DNA of 64,000 nt from Staphylococcus xylosus (GCF_002732165.1 NZ_MRZO01000001.1:310001-374000), one strand, 5' to 3'. Shown: positions 1 through 9,961, counted from the stretch's first letter. The notes: a model not told the origin generated them from the sequence alone. Numbers and translations: made by a program.

Positions 1-984
1 GAATTAACTGACATGGATATTGCAAATTCATCTATGTATGATGGTATTACAAGTTTTGCTGAAGCATGTATTTTAGCTTTTAATCAAACGCGAAAAAATA
101 AAATTGTAGTTTCTAAAGGATTACATTATCAAGCATTACAAGTTCTCAACACATATGTAAAAACACGTGAAGAATTTGAAGTCGTAGAAGTTGATTTAGA
201 TGGTACTATTACAGATTTAGAAAAATTAGAAGCAGCTGTAGATGACGATACAGCTGCGGTAGCCGTGCAATATCCTAACTTCTATGGTTCAATTGAAGAC
301 TTAGAGAAAATCCAATCATTTATTGAAGGTAAGAAGGCTTTATTTATTGTTTATACAAATCCACTTGCATTAGGTTTACTAACACCTCCAGGTAGTTTTG
401 GTGCGGATATTGTAGTTGGAGATACACAACCATTTGGCATACCTGCACAATTTGGAGGGCCTCATTGTGGTTTCTTTGCTACAACTAAAAAATTAATGCG
501 TAAAACACCTGGTCGTTTAGTAGGGCAAACTGAAGATGCAGATGGGCATCGTGGCTTTGTTCTAACCTTACAAGCTCGTGAACAACATATACGTCGCGAT
601 AAAGCTACTTCAAATATTTGTTCAAACCAAGCATTAAATGCATTAGCTTCTTCGATCTGTATGTCAGCATTAGGAAAACAAGGTATTTATGATATTTCAG
701 TACAAAATTTTGAAAATGCAAATTATGCAAAAGAACAATTTAAGCAAGTTGGTTTAGAAGTGTCAAATGGAACATCGTTTAATGAATTTGTAGTGAAATT
801 CGATAAACCTGTTAAAGATATTAATGATGCTCTTATACAAGAAGGAATTATAGGAGGTTTCGATTTAAGCGAAGTATCAGAATCATTTGAAAACCATATG
901 CTTGTTGCTGTAACGGAATTGAGAACAAAAGATGAAATTGACACATTTGTTAAGAAAGCAGGTGAATTAAATGGTAGTAAGTAA
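1..984 (+). CDS. gcvPA: Glycine dehydrogenase (decarboxylating) subunit 1, 5'-truncated by window
   Basis: This is the C-terminal 327 residues of the N-terminal half of the glycine cleavage P-protein, read in frame from the first base. The whole family protein is about 450 residues, so roughly 120 residues lie upstream of the window. Recognisable family stretches include [10 protein letters not shown] near the start and [20 protein letters not shown] in the middle. With GcvPB it forms the PLP enzyme that decarboxylates glycine and passes the aminomethyl group to lipoyl-GcvH; the catalytic lysine is in the partner subunit. The stop overlaps the gcvPB start by 14 nt, which fits translational coupling and 1:1 assembly. 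The upstream part of the operon, normally gcvT, is outside the window. Confidence 0.96.
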   Translation, partial: ELTDMDIANSSMYDGITSFAEACILAFNQTRKNKIVVSKGLHYQALQVLNTYVKTREEFEVVEVDLDGTITDLEKLEAAVDDDTAAVAVQYPNFYGSIEDLEKIQSFIEGKKALFIVYTNPLALGLLTPPGSFGADIVVGDTQPFGIPAQFGGPHCGFFATTKKLMRKTPGRLVGQTEDADGHRGFVLTLQAREQHIRRDKATSNICSNQALNALASSICMSALGKQGIYDISVQNFENANYAKEQFKQVGLEVSNGTSFNEFVVKFDKPVKDINDALIQEGIIGGFDLSEVSESFENHMLVAVTELRTKDEIDTFVKKAGELNGSK

Positions 985-2449
985 ATCAAGTCCACTAATT
1001 TTTGAGCGTTCTAAAAAAGGTCGTTATGCGTATTCGTTACCAAAAAAAGAAATAGATAATGGTGCTGTTGAAAAATTATTAGACGAAAAATATATTAGAA
1101 AAAATAAAGCAGAACTACCAGAAGTTGCTGAATTAGATTTAGTGAGACATTACACAGAGCTTTCAAATAAAAACTTTGGTGTGGATTCAGGATTTTATCC
1201 ATTAGGTTCTTGTACTATGAAATATAATCCGAAAATAAATGAAAAGATTGCTAGAATACCGGGATTTGCGGAATCACATCCATTACAAGATGAATCGCAA
1301 GTTCAAGGATCTTTGGAGATTATTCATAGTTTGCAAGAAGAGTTGAAAGAAATCACAGGTATGGATGAGGTAACATTACAACCTGCTGCTGGTGCTCATG
1401 GTGAGTGGACAGCTTTAATGATTTTTAAAGCATACCACCAAAAAAATGGAGAAGGTCATCGTGACGAAGTTATCGTTCCTGACTCTGCACACGGAACTAA
1501 CCCAGCTTCAGCTGCATTTGCAGGCTTTAAGGCTGTAACAGTTAAATCAAATGAACGCGGAGAAGTAGATATTGATGATTTGAAGCGTTTAGTTAATGAT
1601 AAAACAGCTGCTATCATGTTAACAAATCCAAATACTTTAGGAATTTTCGAGAAAAATATTATGGATATTCGTAATATCGTTCATGAAGCTGGAGGATTAT
1701 TATATTATGATGGTGCAAATTTAAATGCCATTATGGACAAAGTTAGACCAGGCGATATGGGATTTGATGCAGTTCACTTAAACTTACACAAAACATTTAC
1801 GGGACCACACGGCGGTGGTGGACCAGGTTCTGGACCAGTAGGCGTTAAAAAAGAACTTGCGAGCTTTTTACCTAAACCGATGGTTGTTAAAGAAAACGAT
1901 ATTTATAAATATGATAATAATATAGAAAATTCTATAGGACGTGTTAAACCTTTCTATGGTAACTTTGGCATCTACTTAAGAGCGTATACTTACATTCGTA
2001 GTATGGGTAACAAAGGTCTTGAAGAGGTTTCTGAAGCTGCTGTGTTAAATGCCAATTATATTAAAGCAAGACTGAAAGAACATTTCGATATTCCTTACAG
2101 TCAATATTGTAAACACGAGTTTGTTTTAAGTGGATCTAAACAAAAAGAACAAGGTGTTCGTACATTAGATATGGCTAAACGTCTATTAGATTTTGGCGTG
2201 CATCCACCGACTATTTATTTCCCACTTAATGTCGAAGAAGGTATGATGATTGAACCAACTGAAACCGAGTCAAAAGAAACTCTAGACCACTTCTGTGATA
2301 CGATGATTCAAATTGCAAATGAAGCTAAAGAGAACCCAGATATTGTATTAGAAGCGCCACATACAACTATCATTGATAGGTTAGACGAAACCAAAGCAGC
2401 AAGAAATCCAGTATTAAAATTTGAAAACTTACGTTCAGAAAAAGAATAG
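971..2449 (+). CDS. gcvPB: Glycine dehydrogenase (decarboxylating) subunit 2
   Basis: Catalytic PLP-binding half of the glycine cleavage P-protein, 492 residues, normal length. The PLP Schiff-base lysine is Lys274 in [19 protein letters not shown], followed by the typical glycine-rich loop. Other conserved stretches are [12 protein letters not shown] and [12 protein letters not shown]. The start has AGGTGA five bases upstream, inside the end of gcvPA. A strong terminator follows about 45 bases after the stop, so this is the last gene of the gcv operon. The lipoyl-transfer gene lipM lies just beyond, separated by one oppositely oriented gene. Confidence 0.97.
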   Translation: MVVSKSSPLIFERSKKGRYAYSLPKKEIDNGAVEKLLDEKYIRKNKAELPEVAELDLVRHYTELSNKNFGVDSGFYPLGSCTMKYNPKINEKIARIPGFAESHPLQDESQVQGSLEIIHSLQEELKEITGMDEVTLQPAAGAHGEWTALMIFKAYHQKNGEGHRDEVIVPDSAHGTNPASAAFAGFKAVTVKSNERGEVDIDDLKRLVNDKTAAIMLTNPNTLGIFEKNIMDIRNIVHEAGGLLYYDGANLNAIMDKVRPGDMGFDAVHLNLHKTFTGPHGGGGPGSGPVGVKKELASFLPKPMVVKENDIYKYDNNIENSIGRVKPFYGNFGIYLRAYTYIRSMGNKGLEEVSEAAVLNANYIKARLKEHFDIPYSQYCKHEFVLSGSKQKEQGVRTLDMAKRLLDFGVHPPTIYFPLNVEEGMMIEPTETESKETLDHFCDTMIQIANEAKENPDIVLEAPHTTIIDRLDETKAARNPVLKFENLRSEKE

Positions 2450-2492
2450 TTAGTTTACTTGGTTATAGTGATAGTAACTTAAATATACAAAC

Positions 2493-2531
2493 AAAAGATC
2501 GGACTGGTATAAAACCAGTTCGATCTTTTTG
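2493..2531 (+). terminator. Rho-independent terminator of the gcv operon
   Basis: A 16-bp stem (AAAAGATCGGACTGGT with ACCAGTTCGATCTTTT, one G-T wobble) closes a five-base loop and is followed by a T run. It sits about 45 bases after gcvPB. Confidence 0.9.
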
Positions 2532-2544
2532 TGCAAAATAAAAT

Positions 2545-2582
2545 GCGTAGTCAACTTTAAATGTTAACTACGCTTTTTATTT
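2545..2582. terminator. Second hairpin between convergent gcvPB and rhodanese genes
   Basis: GCGTAGT pairs with ACTACGC around a short A/T-rich apex, followed on the plus strand by CTTTTTATTTT. The minus strand also gives a T-rich tail (ATTTTATTTT), so it probably terminates the rhodanese transcript coming from the other side as well. Confidence 0.7.
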
Positions 2583-2621
2583 TAAACATTCACTTTATAT
2601 CAATAATTTTAAGATATGAAG

Positions 2622-3008
2622 TTATTTTTTAGATTTAATTTTACCAGTCCATTTTTTATATCCACCTTTTAACATGTAGATATCCGTGTAGCCGTTTTTC
2701 TTTAATATTTTTGCTGCACGATAACTGGCAATGCCATTCGCATCACAAAGATAGATAGGTTGGTCTGTTCGTAAACCTTGGTATCTTTGTTTAAACATAG
2801 TAATTGGAATATTACGTGCACCGTTGATGTGACCGTAATCGTAATCCACTTTTTCTCTTACATCAATAACTTGAGCTTTGCGCAAACCATCATGGAACTC
2901 ATTTTGGTTTAATTCTGTGACTGCTCTTTTATTAAGAAGATAATTGATTAGCATATAAGCGATGATAATTATTAATACTGCTAAAGGTATAAACCAAAAG
3001 TTACTCAT
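2622..3008 (-). CDS. Membrane-anchored rhodanese-like protein (YqhL type)
   Basis: A 128-residue protein with one N-terminal membrane segment (about residues 5-25), then a single rhodanese domain. The active-site loop is CDANGIAS with the persulfide-forming cysteine at residue 88. The domain ends with the typical MLKGGYKKW stretch. Single-domain rhodaneses carry sulfur or sense thiols; the exact substrate is not known. Its position between gcvPB and lipM matches yqhL of Bacillus subtilis, which lies in the same neighbourhood. A link to lipoic acid sulfur chemistry is tempting but is only inferred from position. The start has GGAGG at good spacing on the minus strand. Confidence 0.9.
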   Translation of the reverse strand: MSNFWFIPLAVLIIIIAYMLINYLLNKRAVTELNQNEFHDGLRKAQVIDVREKVDYDYGHINGARNIPITMFKQRYQGLRTDQPIYLCDANGIASYRAAKILKKNGYTDIYMLKGGYKKWTGKIKSKK

Positions 3009-3118
3009 CTTGCATCCTCCCTAATTAACCGATATTATATATTATAAGACTGTTAGCGCAATTTATCAAAATATTTTTCTCACGATAAATAGTTATTGCT
3101 GACAAACTTGAACAATTA

Positions 3119-3135
3119 TTGAAAACGATAACACA
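3119..3135 (+). promoter_or_regulatory. Candidate cre (CcpA) site upstream of lipM
   Basis: TTGAAAACGATAACACA matches the Bacillus-type cre consensus WTGNAARCGNWWWCAWW at 16 of 17 positions by eye. It lies about 45 bases before the lipM start, next to a possible -35 TTGAAC at 3108-3113. The site is inferred from sequence only. Confidence 0.45.
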
Positions 3136-3180
3136 AAATTGCTGTTATCACAATTTAATTTAGCGATAGGAGTTTTGAAA

Positions 3181-4011
3181 GTGACAGAAACATGGAATTT
3201 TATAAATACTGGTAGCAAAGACCCATATTATAATATGGCAATGGATGAAGCTTTACTTAATTTTGTATCTAGAGGAGAGATAGATCCAGTAATTAGGTTT
3301 TATACATGGGACCCTGCGACTTTATCAGTTGGTTATTTTCAAAGGCTAACTAAGGAAATAGATATTGAAAAGGTGAATGCTAAAGGATACGGACTTGTAC
3401 GCCGTCAAACTGGTGGCAGAGGGGTATTACATGATAAAGAACTGACATACAGTGTCATCGTTCCAGAATCACATCCTGAGATGCCTTCAACAGTGACTGA
3501 AGCTTATAGAGTTATTTCAGAAGGATTGTTAGAAGGTTTTAAATATTTAGGTTTTGATGCTTCATTTGCTATTCCAAAATCAAAAGAGGAAAGAGCAAAT
3601 TTAAAACAACCAAGAAGTGCAGTTTGTTTTGATGCACCTAGCTGGTATGAATTAGTAGTAGAAGGGCGTAAAATTGCTGGCAGTGCTCAAGTTCGTCAAA
3701 AAGGAGTTATCTTACAACACGGTTCTTTGCTACAAGATGTAGACGTAGATGATTTGTTTGATATGTTTGTTTTTAAAAATGATCGCCTCAAAGATAAAAT
3801 GAAGCAAGCATTTGTAGAAAAAGCTGTGGCAATAAACGATATTTCAGATCGTCATATTAGTATCGAAGAGATGGAAGAAGCATTTGAAATAGGCTTTAAA
3901 AAAGGATTGAATATTGACTTTATGCCATTAGAACTTAATGAAAAACAACAGAATGAAATAAATGAGTTGATTGAGAAATACAAATCTGACGAGTGGAATT
4001 ATCGTAAATAG
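3181..4011 (+). CDS. lipM: Octanoyl-[GcvH]:protein N-octanoyltransferase
   Basis: LipM moves octanoate from acyl carrier protein to GcvH, the first step of lipoyl assembly in Firmicutes. I chose the GTG start ([11 protein letters not shown]), which has AGGAG eight bases upstream and gives 276 residues, the usual family length; longer in-frame TTG starts have no ribosome-binding site. The catalytic cysteine is Cys149 in [14 protein letters not shown], and the family stretch [12 protein letters not shown] is present. Its products are needed by the GcvH and E2 proteins of the gcv and bkd systems, both represented in this window. It is divergently transcribed from the rhodanese gene. Confidence 0.96.
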   Translation: MTETWNFINTGSKDPYYNMAMDEALLNFVSRGEIDPVIRFYTWDPATLSVGYFQRLTKEIDIEKVNAKGYGLVRRQTGGRGVLHDKELTYSVIVPESHPEMPSTVTEAYRVISEGLLEGFKYLGFDASFAIPKSKEERANLKQPRSAVCFDAPSWYELVVEGRKIAGSAQVRQKGVILQHGSLLQDVDVDDLFDMFVFKNDRLKDKMKQAFVEKAVAINDISDRHISIEEMEEAFEIGFKKGLNIDFMPLELNEKQQNEINELIEKYKSDEWNYRK

Positions 4012-4088
4012 CTTAGTTTTAAATTGTTTGCTCTATAATTTAAAAATAGTGACACATATCAAAATATTTTAAATAAGTATAAATTATA

Positions 4089-4141
4089 AAATAACCCCGA
4101 AAAAGATATCTGTTTAAGATAATCTATCTGGGGTTATTTAT
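4089..4141. terminator. Bidirectional terminator between lipM and the small membrane gene
   Basis: AAATAACCCC pairs perfectly with GGGGTTATTT, with a weak inner AGATA/TATCT helix. Both flanks are A/T-rich, so it can serve the two convergent genes. Confidence 0.75.
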
Positions 4142-4156
4142 ATATCCGAGTATTTG

Positions 4157-4378
4157 TTATTTTTTCTTTCTATTTTGTCTTTTATACTTACGTTGCGCAC
4201 GTTTGTATTTACGCTGATCCTCAGTTAAGAAGAAGAAATAGTAAATTGCATATATAATACCACCAAAAATGGCTAAGCTAACGACCATTCTTACAAAACT
4301 GAAGATAAAGGCATCAAGATTGAGTACTAATCCCACGATTGCAATTGCGATAACGATATAAAATATTGCTTGTTTCAC
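4157..4378 (-). CDS. Small two-segment membrane protein with basic tail, function unknown
   Basis: A 73-residue protein with two hydrophobic segments (about residues 5-22 and 32-50) and a strongly basic C-terminus rich in K, R and Q (repeats of RKYKR). It resembles the small staphylococcal family annotated by number (SA1362 type). The basic tail is probably cytoplasmic and could contact nucleic acid or anionic lipid, but nothing in the sequence proves this. It lies 22 bases downstream of the lipoprotein gene on the same strand, so the two are probably co-transcribed. Confidence 0.85.
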   Translation of the reverse strand: MKQAIFYIVIAIAIVGLVLNLDAFIFSFVRMVVSLAIFGGIIYAIYYFFFLTEDQRKYKRAQRKYKRQNRKKK

Positions 4379-4400
4379 CTAAAACACTCCTATGTGATTG

Positions 4401-4988
4401 TTAACTTTGACTATCTTTAATACTGATGGTTGATAAAGCTGCTTGACCTTTTTGAATCTTCTTCTTATCTTTAGCATCGTAACCATCTTTAATGTCACTA
4501 AATGCTGAATTTAAGTCTTTATCCAATTTAGTTATGTTTTTATTTTTGGATTTATCTTCGCTATCCATTTTATCTTTATCCACATCATTTTTATATGTCG
4601 TAAATGCGGTATCCATCTTATTTTTGAGTTCTGCAAGTTTATCTTGTACTTTCTTATCACCCTTGTTTTTTGAAACATCACTTTCGATGGCGTTGTATTG
4701 GTCAATTAATTTAGCAATATCTTGATAATATGTAGAAGATGCTTTTAAATTAGCTACTTTCTTTTTATTACTTTTTGCTTTACTAATATCTTTCTTATCT
4801 TTCTCTAAAGCCGCAATTTTATTTTGCTCTTTGCTAATTTCTTGTTTTAATTCTTGAATGTTCCCCTTTAACTTATGGTTTTCATCGCGAAGTTTGGTCG
4901 TCTTTTCTTCTAATGGACCAAGGTTTTGACTTCCGCAACCAGCAAGTATACATGAAGCACATAAAATAGCCACTATTTTTTTCTTCAT
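4401..4988 (-). CDS. Coiled-coil lipoprotein (YkyA-like)
   Basis: A 195-residue secreted lipoprotein. The signal peptide is MKKKIVAILCASCILAGC, with lipobox LAGC and the lipid-modified cysteine at residue 18. The mature part is highly charged and lysine-rich, with long heptad-like stretches (about residues 25-70 and 95-150) that suggest an elongated coiled coil on the outer membrane face. This matches proteins annotated as putative cell-wall-binding YkyA-family lipoproteins. No enzyme motif is visible. The gene is the first of a two-gene minus-strand unit and is divergent from the peptidase gene. Confidence 0.87.
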   Translation of the reverse strand: MKKKIVAILCASCILAGCGSQNLGPLEEKTTKLRDENHKLKGNIQELKQEISKEQNKIAALEKDKKDISKAKSNKKKVANLKASSTYYQDIAKLIDQYNAIESDVSKNKGDKKVQDKLAELKNKMDTAFTTYKNDVDKDKMDSEDKSKNKNITKLDKDLNSAFSDIKDGYDAKDKKKIQKGQAALSTISIKDSQS

Positions 4989-5091
4989 AACTCTCTCCTA
5001 ATTCAAAAACTATAAATTTTTACTATAATTATGCTATCATTTTAATGTATAAAAAGAAAATGTACAAACTTATTGTATAGGAGGATGACAA

Positions 5092-6150
5092 ATGACAAGA
5101 ATTGATAAATTAAATACCGCTATAGAAGCCAAACATTTAGAAGCAGTGGTAGTCCTTTCTGACTTTAACAGACGTTATTTATCCGGTTTTACTGGTACAA
5201 GTGGTGCGTTAATCATTACGAAAGATCACAACTTGTTGCTAACTGATTTTAGGTACATTGAACAAGCGACTGCTCAAGCCCCAGAATTTGAAATCATCAA
5301 ACAAGAAGGTAGTTTAATTGATGAAGTCAAAAAGCAACTTGAAAAGTTAGACGTACAAAATGTTGGATTTGAAGGTGACTTAGTCAGCTATGATACATAT
5401 CTTCAATTAAGCAAATCATACATTAGTTTAATTAGTATTTCAGGTATGATTGAAAAAATACGTGAAGTAAAAGATGAAGCAGAGATTAAGTTGATTCAAA
5501 AAGCTGCAAATATTGTTGATGAAGCATATGAATATATATTAACTGTAGCAAAAGCTGGTATGACTGAACAGCAACTAAAAGCAAAATTAGAAAGCAAAAT
5601 GTTAGAACTAGGTTCTGAAGGAACTTCATTTGAAACGATTGTTGCTTCTGGAGAACGTGGTGCGCTCCCTCATGGTGTTGCTAGTGACAAAGTTATAAAT
5701 TCAGGAGAATTAATTACATTAGATTTTGGTGCATATTACAAAGGTTATTCATCAGACATCACTCGTACATTTGCAATAGGTGAGCCTGATCCAAAACTTA
5801 AAGAAATTTATAATATAGTTCTAGAGGCGAATCAAAAAGGTATTGATGCTGCTAAAAAAGGTATTACTGGTAAGGCGTTAGATGCTATTGCAAGAGATTA
5901 TATCGCTGAAAAAGGTTATGGCGAAGCGTTTGGACATTCACTTGGTCATGGTATTGGATTAGACGTTCACGAAGGTCCTAATCTTTCTAGAAAATCTGAT
6001 GTGTCATTAGATATAAATAATTGTGTTACAATTGAACCTGGTATATATATAGATGGATTGGGTGGCGTTCGTATTGAAGATGACATTTTAATTAAAGAAA
6101 ATGGCTGTGAATGCTTTACTAAATCTCCGAAAAACCTTATTATTTTATAG
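5092..6150 (+). CDS. M24 family Xaa-Pro aminopeptidase (YqhT type)
   Basis: A 352-residue metallopeptidase with an N-terminal creatinase-like domain (about 1-125) and a C-terminal pita-bread domain. The five metal ligands are readable: Asp211 and Asp222 in LDFGAYYKGYSSDITRTF, His286 in GHSLGHGIG, Glu315 in EPGIYI and Glu329 in GVRIEDD. His282 and His293 fit the usual accessory histidines. It should cleave N-terminal residues preceding proline in the cytoplasm. It stands 28 bases before efp, the order also found in Bacillus, where yqhT precedes efp. EF-P helps ribosomes through polyproline, so the pair shares a proline theme, though that is only suggestive. Confidence 0.94.
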   Translation: MTRIDKLNTAIEAKHLEAVVVLSDFNRRYLSGFTGTSGALIITKDHNLLLTDFRYIEQATAQAPEFEIIKQEGSLIDEVKKQLEKLDVQNVGFEGDLVSYDTYLQLSKSYISLISISGMIEKIREVKDEAEIKLIQKAANIVDEAYEYILTVAKAGMTEQQLKAKLESKMLELGSEGTSFETIVASGERGALPHGVASDKVINSGELITLDFGAYYKGYSSDITRTFAIGEPDPKLKEIYNIVLEANQKGIDAAKKGITGKALDAIARDYIAEKGYGEAFGHSLGHGIGLDVHEGPNLSRKSDVSLDINNCVTIEPGIYIDGLGGVRIEDDILIKENGCECFTKSPKNLIIL

Positions 6151-6178
6151 AAGACCTTACAATTGAGGAGGAAACTGA

Positions 6179-6736
6179 ATGATTTCGGTTAATGATTTTA
6201 AAACAGGCTTAACAATAGCAGTAGATAATGGTATTTGGAAAGTTTTAGATTTCCAACATGTTAAACCAGGAAAAGGTTCTGCGTTTGTACGTTCTAAGCT
6301 ACGTAATTTAAGAACTGGTTCGATCCAAGAAAAAACATTCAGAGGTGGCGAAAAAGTAGAAACTGCTATGATTGAAAATCGTCGTATGCAATATCTATAT
6401 GCCGATGGAGATACTCATGTTTTTATGGATAATGAAACATTTGATCAAACAGAGCTACAAGAAGATTATTTACAACACGAATTAAACTTCTTAAAAGCAA
6501 ACATGGAAGTTCAAATTCAAACATATGGTAATGAAACACTTGGTGTTGAATTACCAAAAACTGTTGAACTTGTAGTAACAGAAACTGAACCAGGTATTAA
6601 AGGTGATACAGCTAATGGTGCTACTAAATCTGCTACAGTAGAAACAGGATATACTTTAAATGTACCTTTATTCGTTAATGAAGGTGACACACTTGTAATT
6701 AATACAGGTGATGGTAGTTATATTTCTAGAGCCTAA
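6179..6736 (+). CDS. efp: Elongation factor P
   Basis: A 185-residue EF-P with the three expected beta-barrel domains. The conserved modification loop reads [10 protein letters not shown] with Lys32 at the tip, the residue that carries 5-aminopentanol in Bacillus. The C-terminal stretch [17 protein letters not shown] is typical. GAGGAGGAAAC lies just upstream of the start. It relieves ribosome stalling at proline runs. Probably co-transcribed with the upstream peptidase gene. Confidence 0.97.
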   Translation: MISVNDFKTGLTIAVDNGIWKVLDFQHVKPGKGSAFVRSKLRNLRTGSIQEKTFRGGEKVETAMIENRRMQYLYADGDTHVFMDNETFDQTELQEDYLQHELNFLKANMEVQIQTYGNETLGVELPKTVELVVTETEPGIKGDTANGATKSATVETGYTLNVPLFVNEGDTLVINTGDGSYISRA

Positions 6737-7231
6737 CATTTTATTATTTAAAAATCATATGCAATTAAAGTGATGAGTAAAAACCTTTCCGATATATATA
6801 ATTGAGATTTTTATGGTTATTATGAATATAAAAGGTTATATTAGAGAATATAATGTTTATGAATACTATAAATTCTATAATTAAAATGTTAAATTATAAA
6901 TGTTTAACTTTGTATGTAGCGTTTATACTAAGTGTTATTAATCGTATTACACTGTGATACATATCGAATTGAACCTGAGCGCTAAAGAAGCGAATTGAAC
7001 TACTATCGGATTTTAACAATTAGTGATATCAACATTATAGTGATGTAATATATTAATTAATAAGAATTACATCATCTCACTAAAAAAATTAGATTTTAGA
7101 CACTTATGGTATATAGAACACGATAAAAGTTAATCAGTTTATTATAGAAAGTATGTATATGCTTGAATTGAACATATCACTAAAGTAAAATAAACAAGGT
7201 AAATGAAAACAATCTGAAGGAGTCAGTATTT
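6737..7231 (+). other. Long A/T-rich leader region upstream of accB
   Basis: No convincing gene is present in these 495 bases. Three copies of GAATTGAAC occur at 6966, 6992 and 7165; the first and third are each followed after 6-7 bases by CTAAAG. A 9-bp inverted repeat (TGATGTAAT at 7041-7049 with ATTACATCA at 7066-7074) has no T run. No clear efp terminator is seen. The region is unusually long for this gene-dense window and probably holds the acc promoter and control sequences. Confidence 0.5.
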
Positions 7232-7711
7232 ATGAATTTTAAAGAAATTAAAGAATTGATAGAAATTCTTGACCAATCTAGCTTGACTGAAATTAATATT
7301 GAGGACAAAGGTAATATTGTAAATTTAAAAAAAGAAAAAGAAACTGAAATTATAACACCTCAAATTTCACAGCAACCGATGCAACAAATGGCACCCCAAC
7401 AAGGTGTGGCATCAACTCCTGCAGGAATACAAGGTGCTGATGAAGTTAACACGAATACTAATGCCACAGAAGATAACTTGCAAACAATTAATGCGCCAAT
7501 GGTTGGTACGTTTTACAAATCACCATCTCCAGAAGAAAGTGCCTACGTGCAAGTTGGAGATTCTGTAACAAACGATTCAACTGTATGTATATTAGAAGCT
7601 ATGAAATTATTCAATGAAATACAAGCCGAAGTCAGTGGTGAAATTGCTGAAATCTTAGTAGAAGACGGTCAAATGGTAGAGTATGGCCAACCGTTATTTA
7701 AGGTAAAATAA
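7232..7711 (+). CDS. accB: Acetyl-CoA carboxylase biotin carboxyl carrier protein
   Basis: A 159-residue BCCP. The N-terminal dimerisation segment (about 1-45) is followed by a flexible Q, P and A-rich linker (about 45-80) and the C-terminal biotinyl domain. The biotin site is Lys125 in EAMKLF. GAAGGAG lies nine bases before the start. The stop overlaps the accC start by one base. It carries carboxybiotin between AccC and the carboxyltransferase subunits, which are not in this window. Confidence 0.97.
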   Translation: MNFKEIKELIEILDQSSLTEINIEDKGNIVNLKKEKETEIITPQISQQPMQQMAPQQGVASTPAGIQGADEVNTNTNATEDNLQTINAPMVGTFYKSPSPEESAYVQVGDSVTNDSTVCILEAMKLFNEIQAEVSGEIAEILVEDGQMVEYGQPLFKVK

Positions 7712-9069
7712 TGAATAAAATTTTAATAGCAAATAGAGGGGAAATCGCAGTAAGAATTATTCGTGCATGTCACGATTTAGGTTTACAAACGGTGGCAATA
7801 TACTCAGAAGGAGATAAAGACGCTTTACATACTCAAATTGCTGATGAAGCATACTGCGTCGGGCCAACACAATCTAAAGATTCTTATTTGAATATCCCAA
7901 ACATTTTATCTATTGCAACATCAACAGGGTGTGACGGCATTCACCCTGGATATGGTTTCTTAGCAGAAAATGGTGATTTTGCTGAACTATGTGATGCATG
8001 CCAACTTAAATTCATTGGACCAAGCTTTGAATCTATTCAAAAAATGGGTATCAAAGACGTAGCTAAAGAAGAAATGAAACGCGCTGAAGTGCCAGTTGTT
8101 CCTGGTAGCGAAGGGCTTGTTTTAAATATTGAAGACGCGAAAAAGATTGCAAACAAAATAGGTTATCCAGTTATCATCAAGGCTACTGCTGGTGGCGGCG
8201 GTAAAGGTATTAGAGTTGCTCGTGATGAAAAAGAATTAGAAACTGGCTTCAAAATGACACAACAAGAAGCGGAAACTGCTTTTGGTAATAGTGGACTATA
8301 TTTGGAAAAATTCATCGAGAATTTCAGACATATTGAAATACAAATTATGGGTGATAGCTATGGCAACGTGATTCATTTAGGTGAACGTGATTGTACAATT
8401 CAACGTAGAATGCAAAAACTTGTTGAAGAAGCGCCTTCTCCAATATTAACTGAAGAAAAGAGACAAGAAATGGGTAATGCGGCAGTAAGAGCTGCAAAAG
8501 CAGTTAATTACGAAAATGCTGGTACTATCGAATTTATATATGACTTAGATTCTAACGAATTTTACTTCATGGAAATGAATACACGAATACAAGTTGAACA
8601 CCCAGTTACCGAAATGGTCACAGGCATAGACTTAGTTAAACTACAATTAAAAGTTGCGATGGGTGAAAAGTTACCGTTTAAACAGAAAGATATTAAAATT
8701 GAAGGACATGCAATGGAATTTAGAATTAATGCTGAAAATCCATACAAAAACTTTATGCCTTCCCCAGGTCAAATTACCCAATACTTGGCTCCAGGTGGAT
8801 TTGGCGTAAGAATTGAATCTGCATGTTATACTAATTATACAATTCCTCCATATTACGATTCTATGGTTGCAAAACTCATTGTTCATGAACCAACTAGAGA
8901 CGAAGCAATCATGACTGGTTTACGTGCATTAGGCGAATACCTGGTATTAGGGATAGACACAACGATACCATTCCATGTTCGTCTATTAAACAATGAAATT
9001 TTCAGAAGCGGGGAATTTAACACTAATTTCTTAGAAACATATAATATTATGGATGATGAATCTAATTAG
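7711..9069 (+). CDS. accC: Acetyl-CoA carboxylase biotin carboxylase subunit
   Basis: A 452-residue ATP-grasp biotin carboxylase. The glycine-rich ATP loop GGGGKG begins at residue 161, and the catalytic stretch EMNTRIQVEHPVTE gives Glu288, Asn290 and Arg292, the same numbering as in E. coli. It carboxylates the biotin on AccB using bicarbonate and ATP, the first committed step of fatty-acid synthesis. It follows accB with a one-base overlap and precedes the yqhY-like gene by 12 bases, so the three form one operon. Confidence 0.97.
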   Translation: MNKILIANRGEIAVRIIRACHDLGLQTVAIYSEGDKDALHTQIADEAYCVGPTQSKDSYLNIPNILSIATSTGCDGIHPGYGFLAENGDFAELCDACQLKFIGPSFESIQKMGIKDVAKEEMKRAEVPVVPGSEGLVLNIEDAKKIANKIGYPVIIKATAGGGGKGIRVARDEKELETGFKMTQQEAETAFGNSGLYLEKFIENFRHIEIQIMGDSYGNVIHLGERDCTIQRRMQKLVEEAPSPILTEEKRQEMGNAAVRAAKAVNYENAGTIEFIYDLDSNEFYFMEMNTRIQVEHPVTEMVTGIDLVKLQLKVAMGEKLPFKQKDIKIEGHAMEFRINAENPYKNFMPSPGQITQYLAPGGFGVRIESACYTNYTIPPYYDSMVAKLIVHEPTRDEAIMTGLRALGEYLVLGIDTTIPFHVRLLNNEIFRSGEFNTNFLETYNIMDDESN

Positions 9070-9081
9070 GGGGTAAGTGAA

Positions 9082-9444
9082 ATGGTCAAAGTATCAGAGT
9101 CCACACATTCCAATTTAGGGAAAATTGAGATTGCGCCCGAAGTTTTAACAGTTATAGCAAGTATAGCAACATCTGAAATTAAAGGTATTCAAGGTCATTT
9201 TAAAGAGTTAAAACATGCAAGTATTGAAAATATAAGCAAGAAACAATTAAGTAGAGGCATAAAAGTAGATACAAGGGAAGATGGCATTTATATAGATGTT
9301 TATTGCACATTATCCTATGGAATTAATATCTCAGAAACAGCAAAAAAAATACAACAGGCTATATATAATTCATTAACTACAATGACCACGATTGAACCAA
9401 GTCAAATTAATGTCCACATTACGCATATCGAACCAATAAATTAA
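9082..9444 (+). CDS. Asp23/Gls24 family envelope stress response protein (YqhY type)
   Basis: A 120-residue soluble protein covered by the Asp23 (DUF322) domain, with typical stretches such as GKIEIAPEVLTVIASIA and a V-rich beta core. It lies 12 bases after accC with GGGGG-type ribosome binding. In Bacillus subtilis the equivalent gene yqhY is also in the accBC operon, and its loss is reported to select suppressors in acetyl-CoA carboxylase, pointing to a role in controlling malonyl-CoA supply. That role is carried over here by synteny. It is distinct from the abundant membrane-associated Asp23 of staphylococci. Confidence 0.9.
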   Translation: MVKVSESTHSNLGKIEIAPEVLTVIASIATSEIKGIQGHFKELKHASIENISKKQLSRGIKVDTREDGIYIDVYCTLSYGINISETAKKIQQAIYNSLTTMTTIEPSQINVHITHIEPIN

Positions 9445-9574
9445 AATTAAATAAAGCAAATTTACTTTATAAATACATTATGTGACAACTGAAATAATCG
9501 TTTGTTTTTTTTAACATGTCTTATTTCTATGCACAAATGATTTACAAATAAAACTATGCTTAAGGGAGTTTATA

Positions 9575-9961
9575 ATGAGTCGTAAAGAATCGAGAACACA
9601 AGCTTTTCAAACTCTATTTCAGCTTGAAATGAAAAATAATGAATTAACTATTGATGAAGCTATAAGTTTTATTAAAGATGATAATCCTGATTTAGAATTT
9701 GATTTTATCAACTGGTTAGTAACTGGTGTGAAAGATCATGAATCGGTCTTAGATGAAAAAATCCAACCACATTTAAAAGATTGGACTTTAGATAGATTAC
9801 TAAAATCTGATCGTATTATCTTAAGAATGTCTACTTATGAATTGTTAAATAGTTCAACACCACAAAAAGTAATCATCAACGAAGCTGTGGAATTAGCAAA
9901 ACAATTCAGTGATGATGATCATTATAAATTTATAAATGGTGTATTGAGCAATATTGAATAA
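9575..9961 (+). CDS. nusB: Transcription antitermination factor NusB
   Basis: A 128-residue all-helical NusB, about the usual length. It begins [18 protein letters not shown] and ends with the typical [24 protein letters not shown]. It binds boxA RNA with NusE (S10) and supports rRNA antitermination. AAGGGAG lies upstream of the ATG. xseA starts 14 bases later. The order acc-yqhY-nusB-xseA-xseB-ispA is conserved in Bacillus. Confidence 0.95.
   Translation: MSRKESRTQAFQTLFQLEMKNNELTIDEAISFIKDDNPDLEFDFINWLVTGVKDHESVLDEKIQPHLKDWTLDRLLKSDRIILRMSTYELLNSSTPQKVIINEAVELAKQFSDDDHYKFINGVLSNIE

Noticed and set aside
1..984. Truncated gcvPA as a possible pseudogene
   Set aside because: The reading frame is open to the first base, so the truncation is due to the window edge.
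6810..6890. Small plus-strand frame (about 24 codons) in the accB leader
   Set aside because: No credible Shine-Dalgarno sequence and biased A/T composition.
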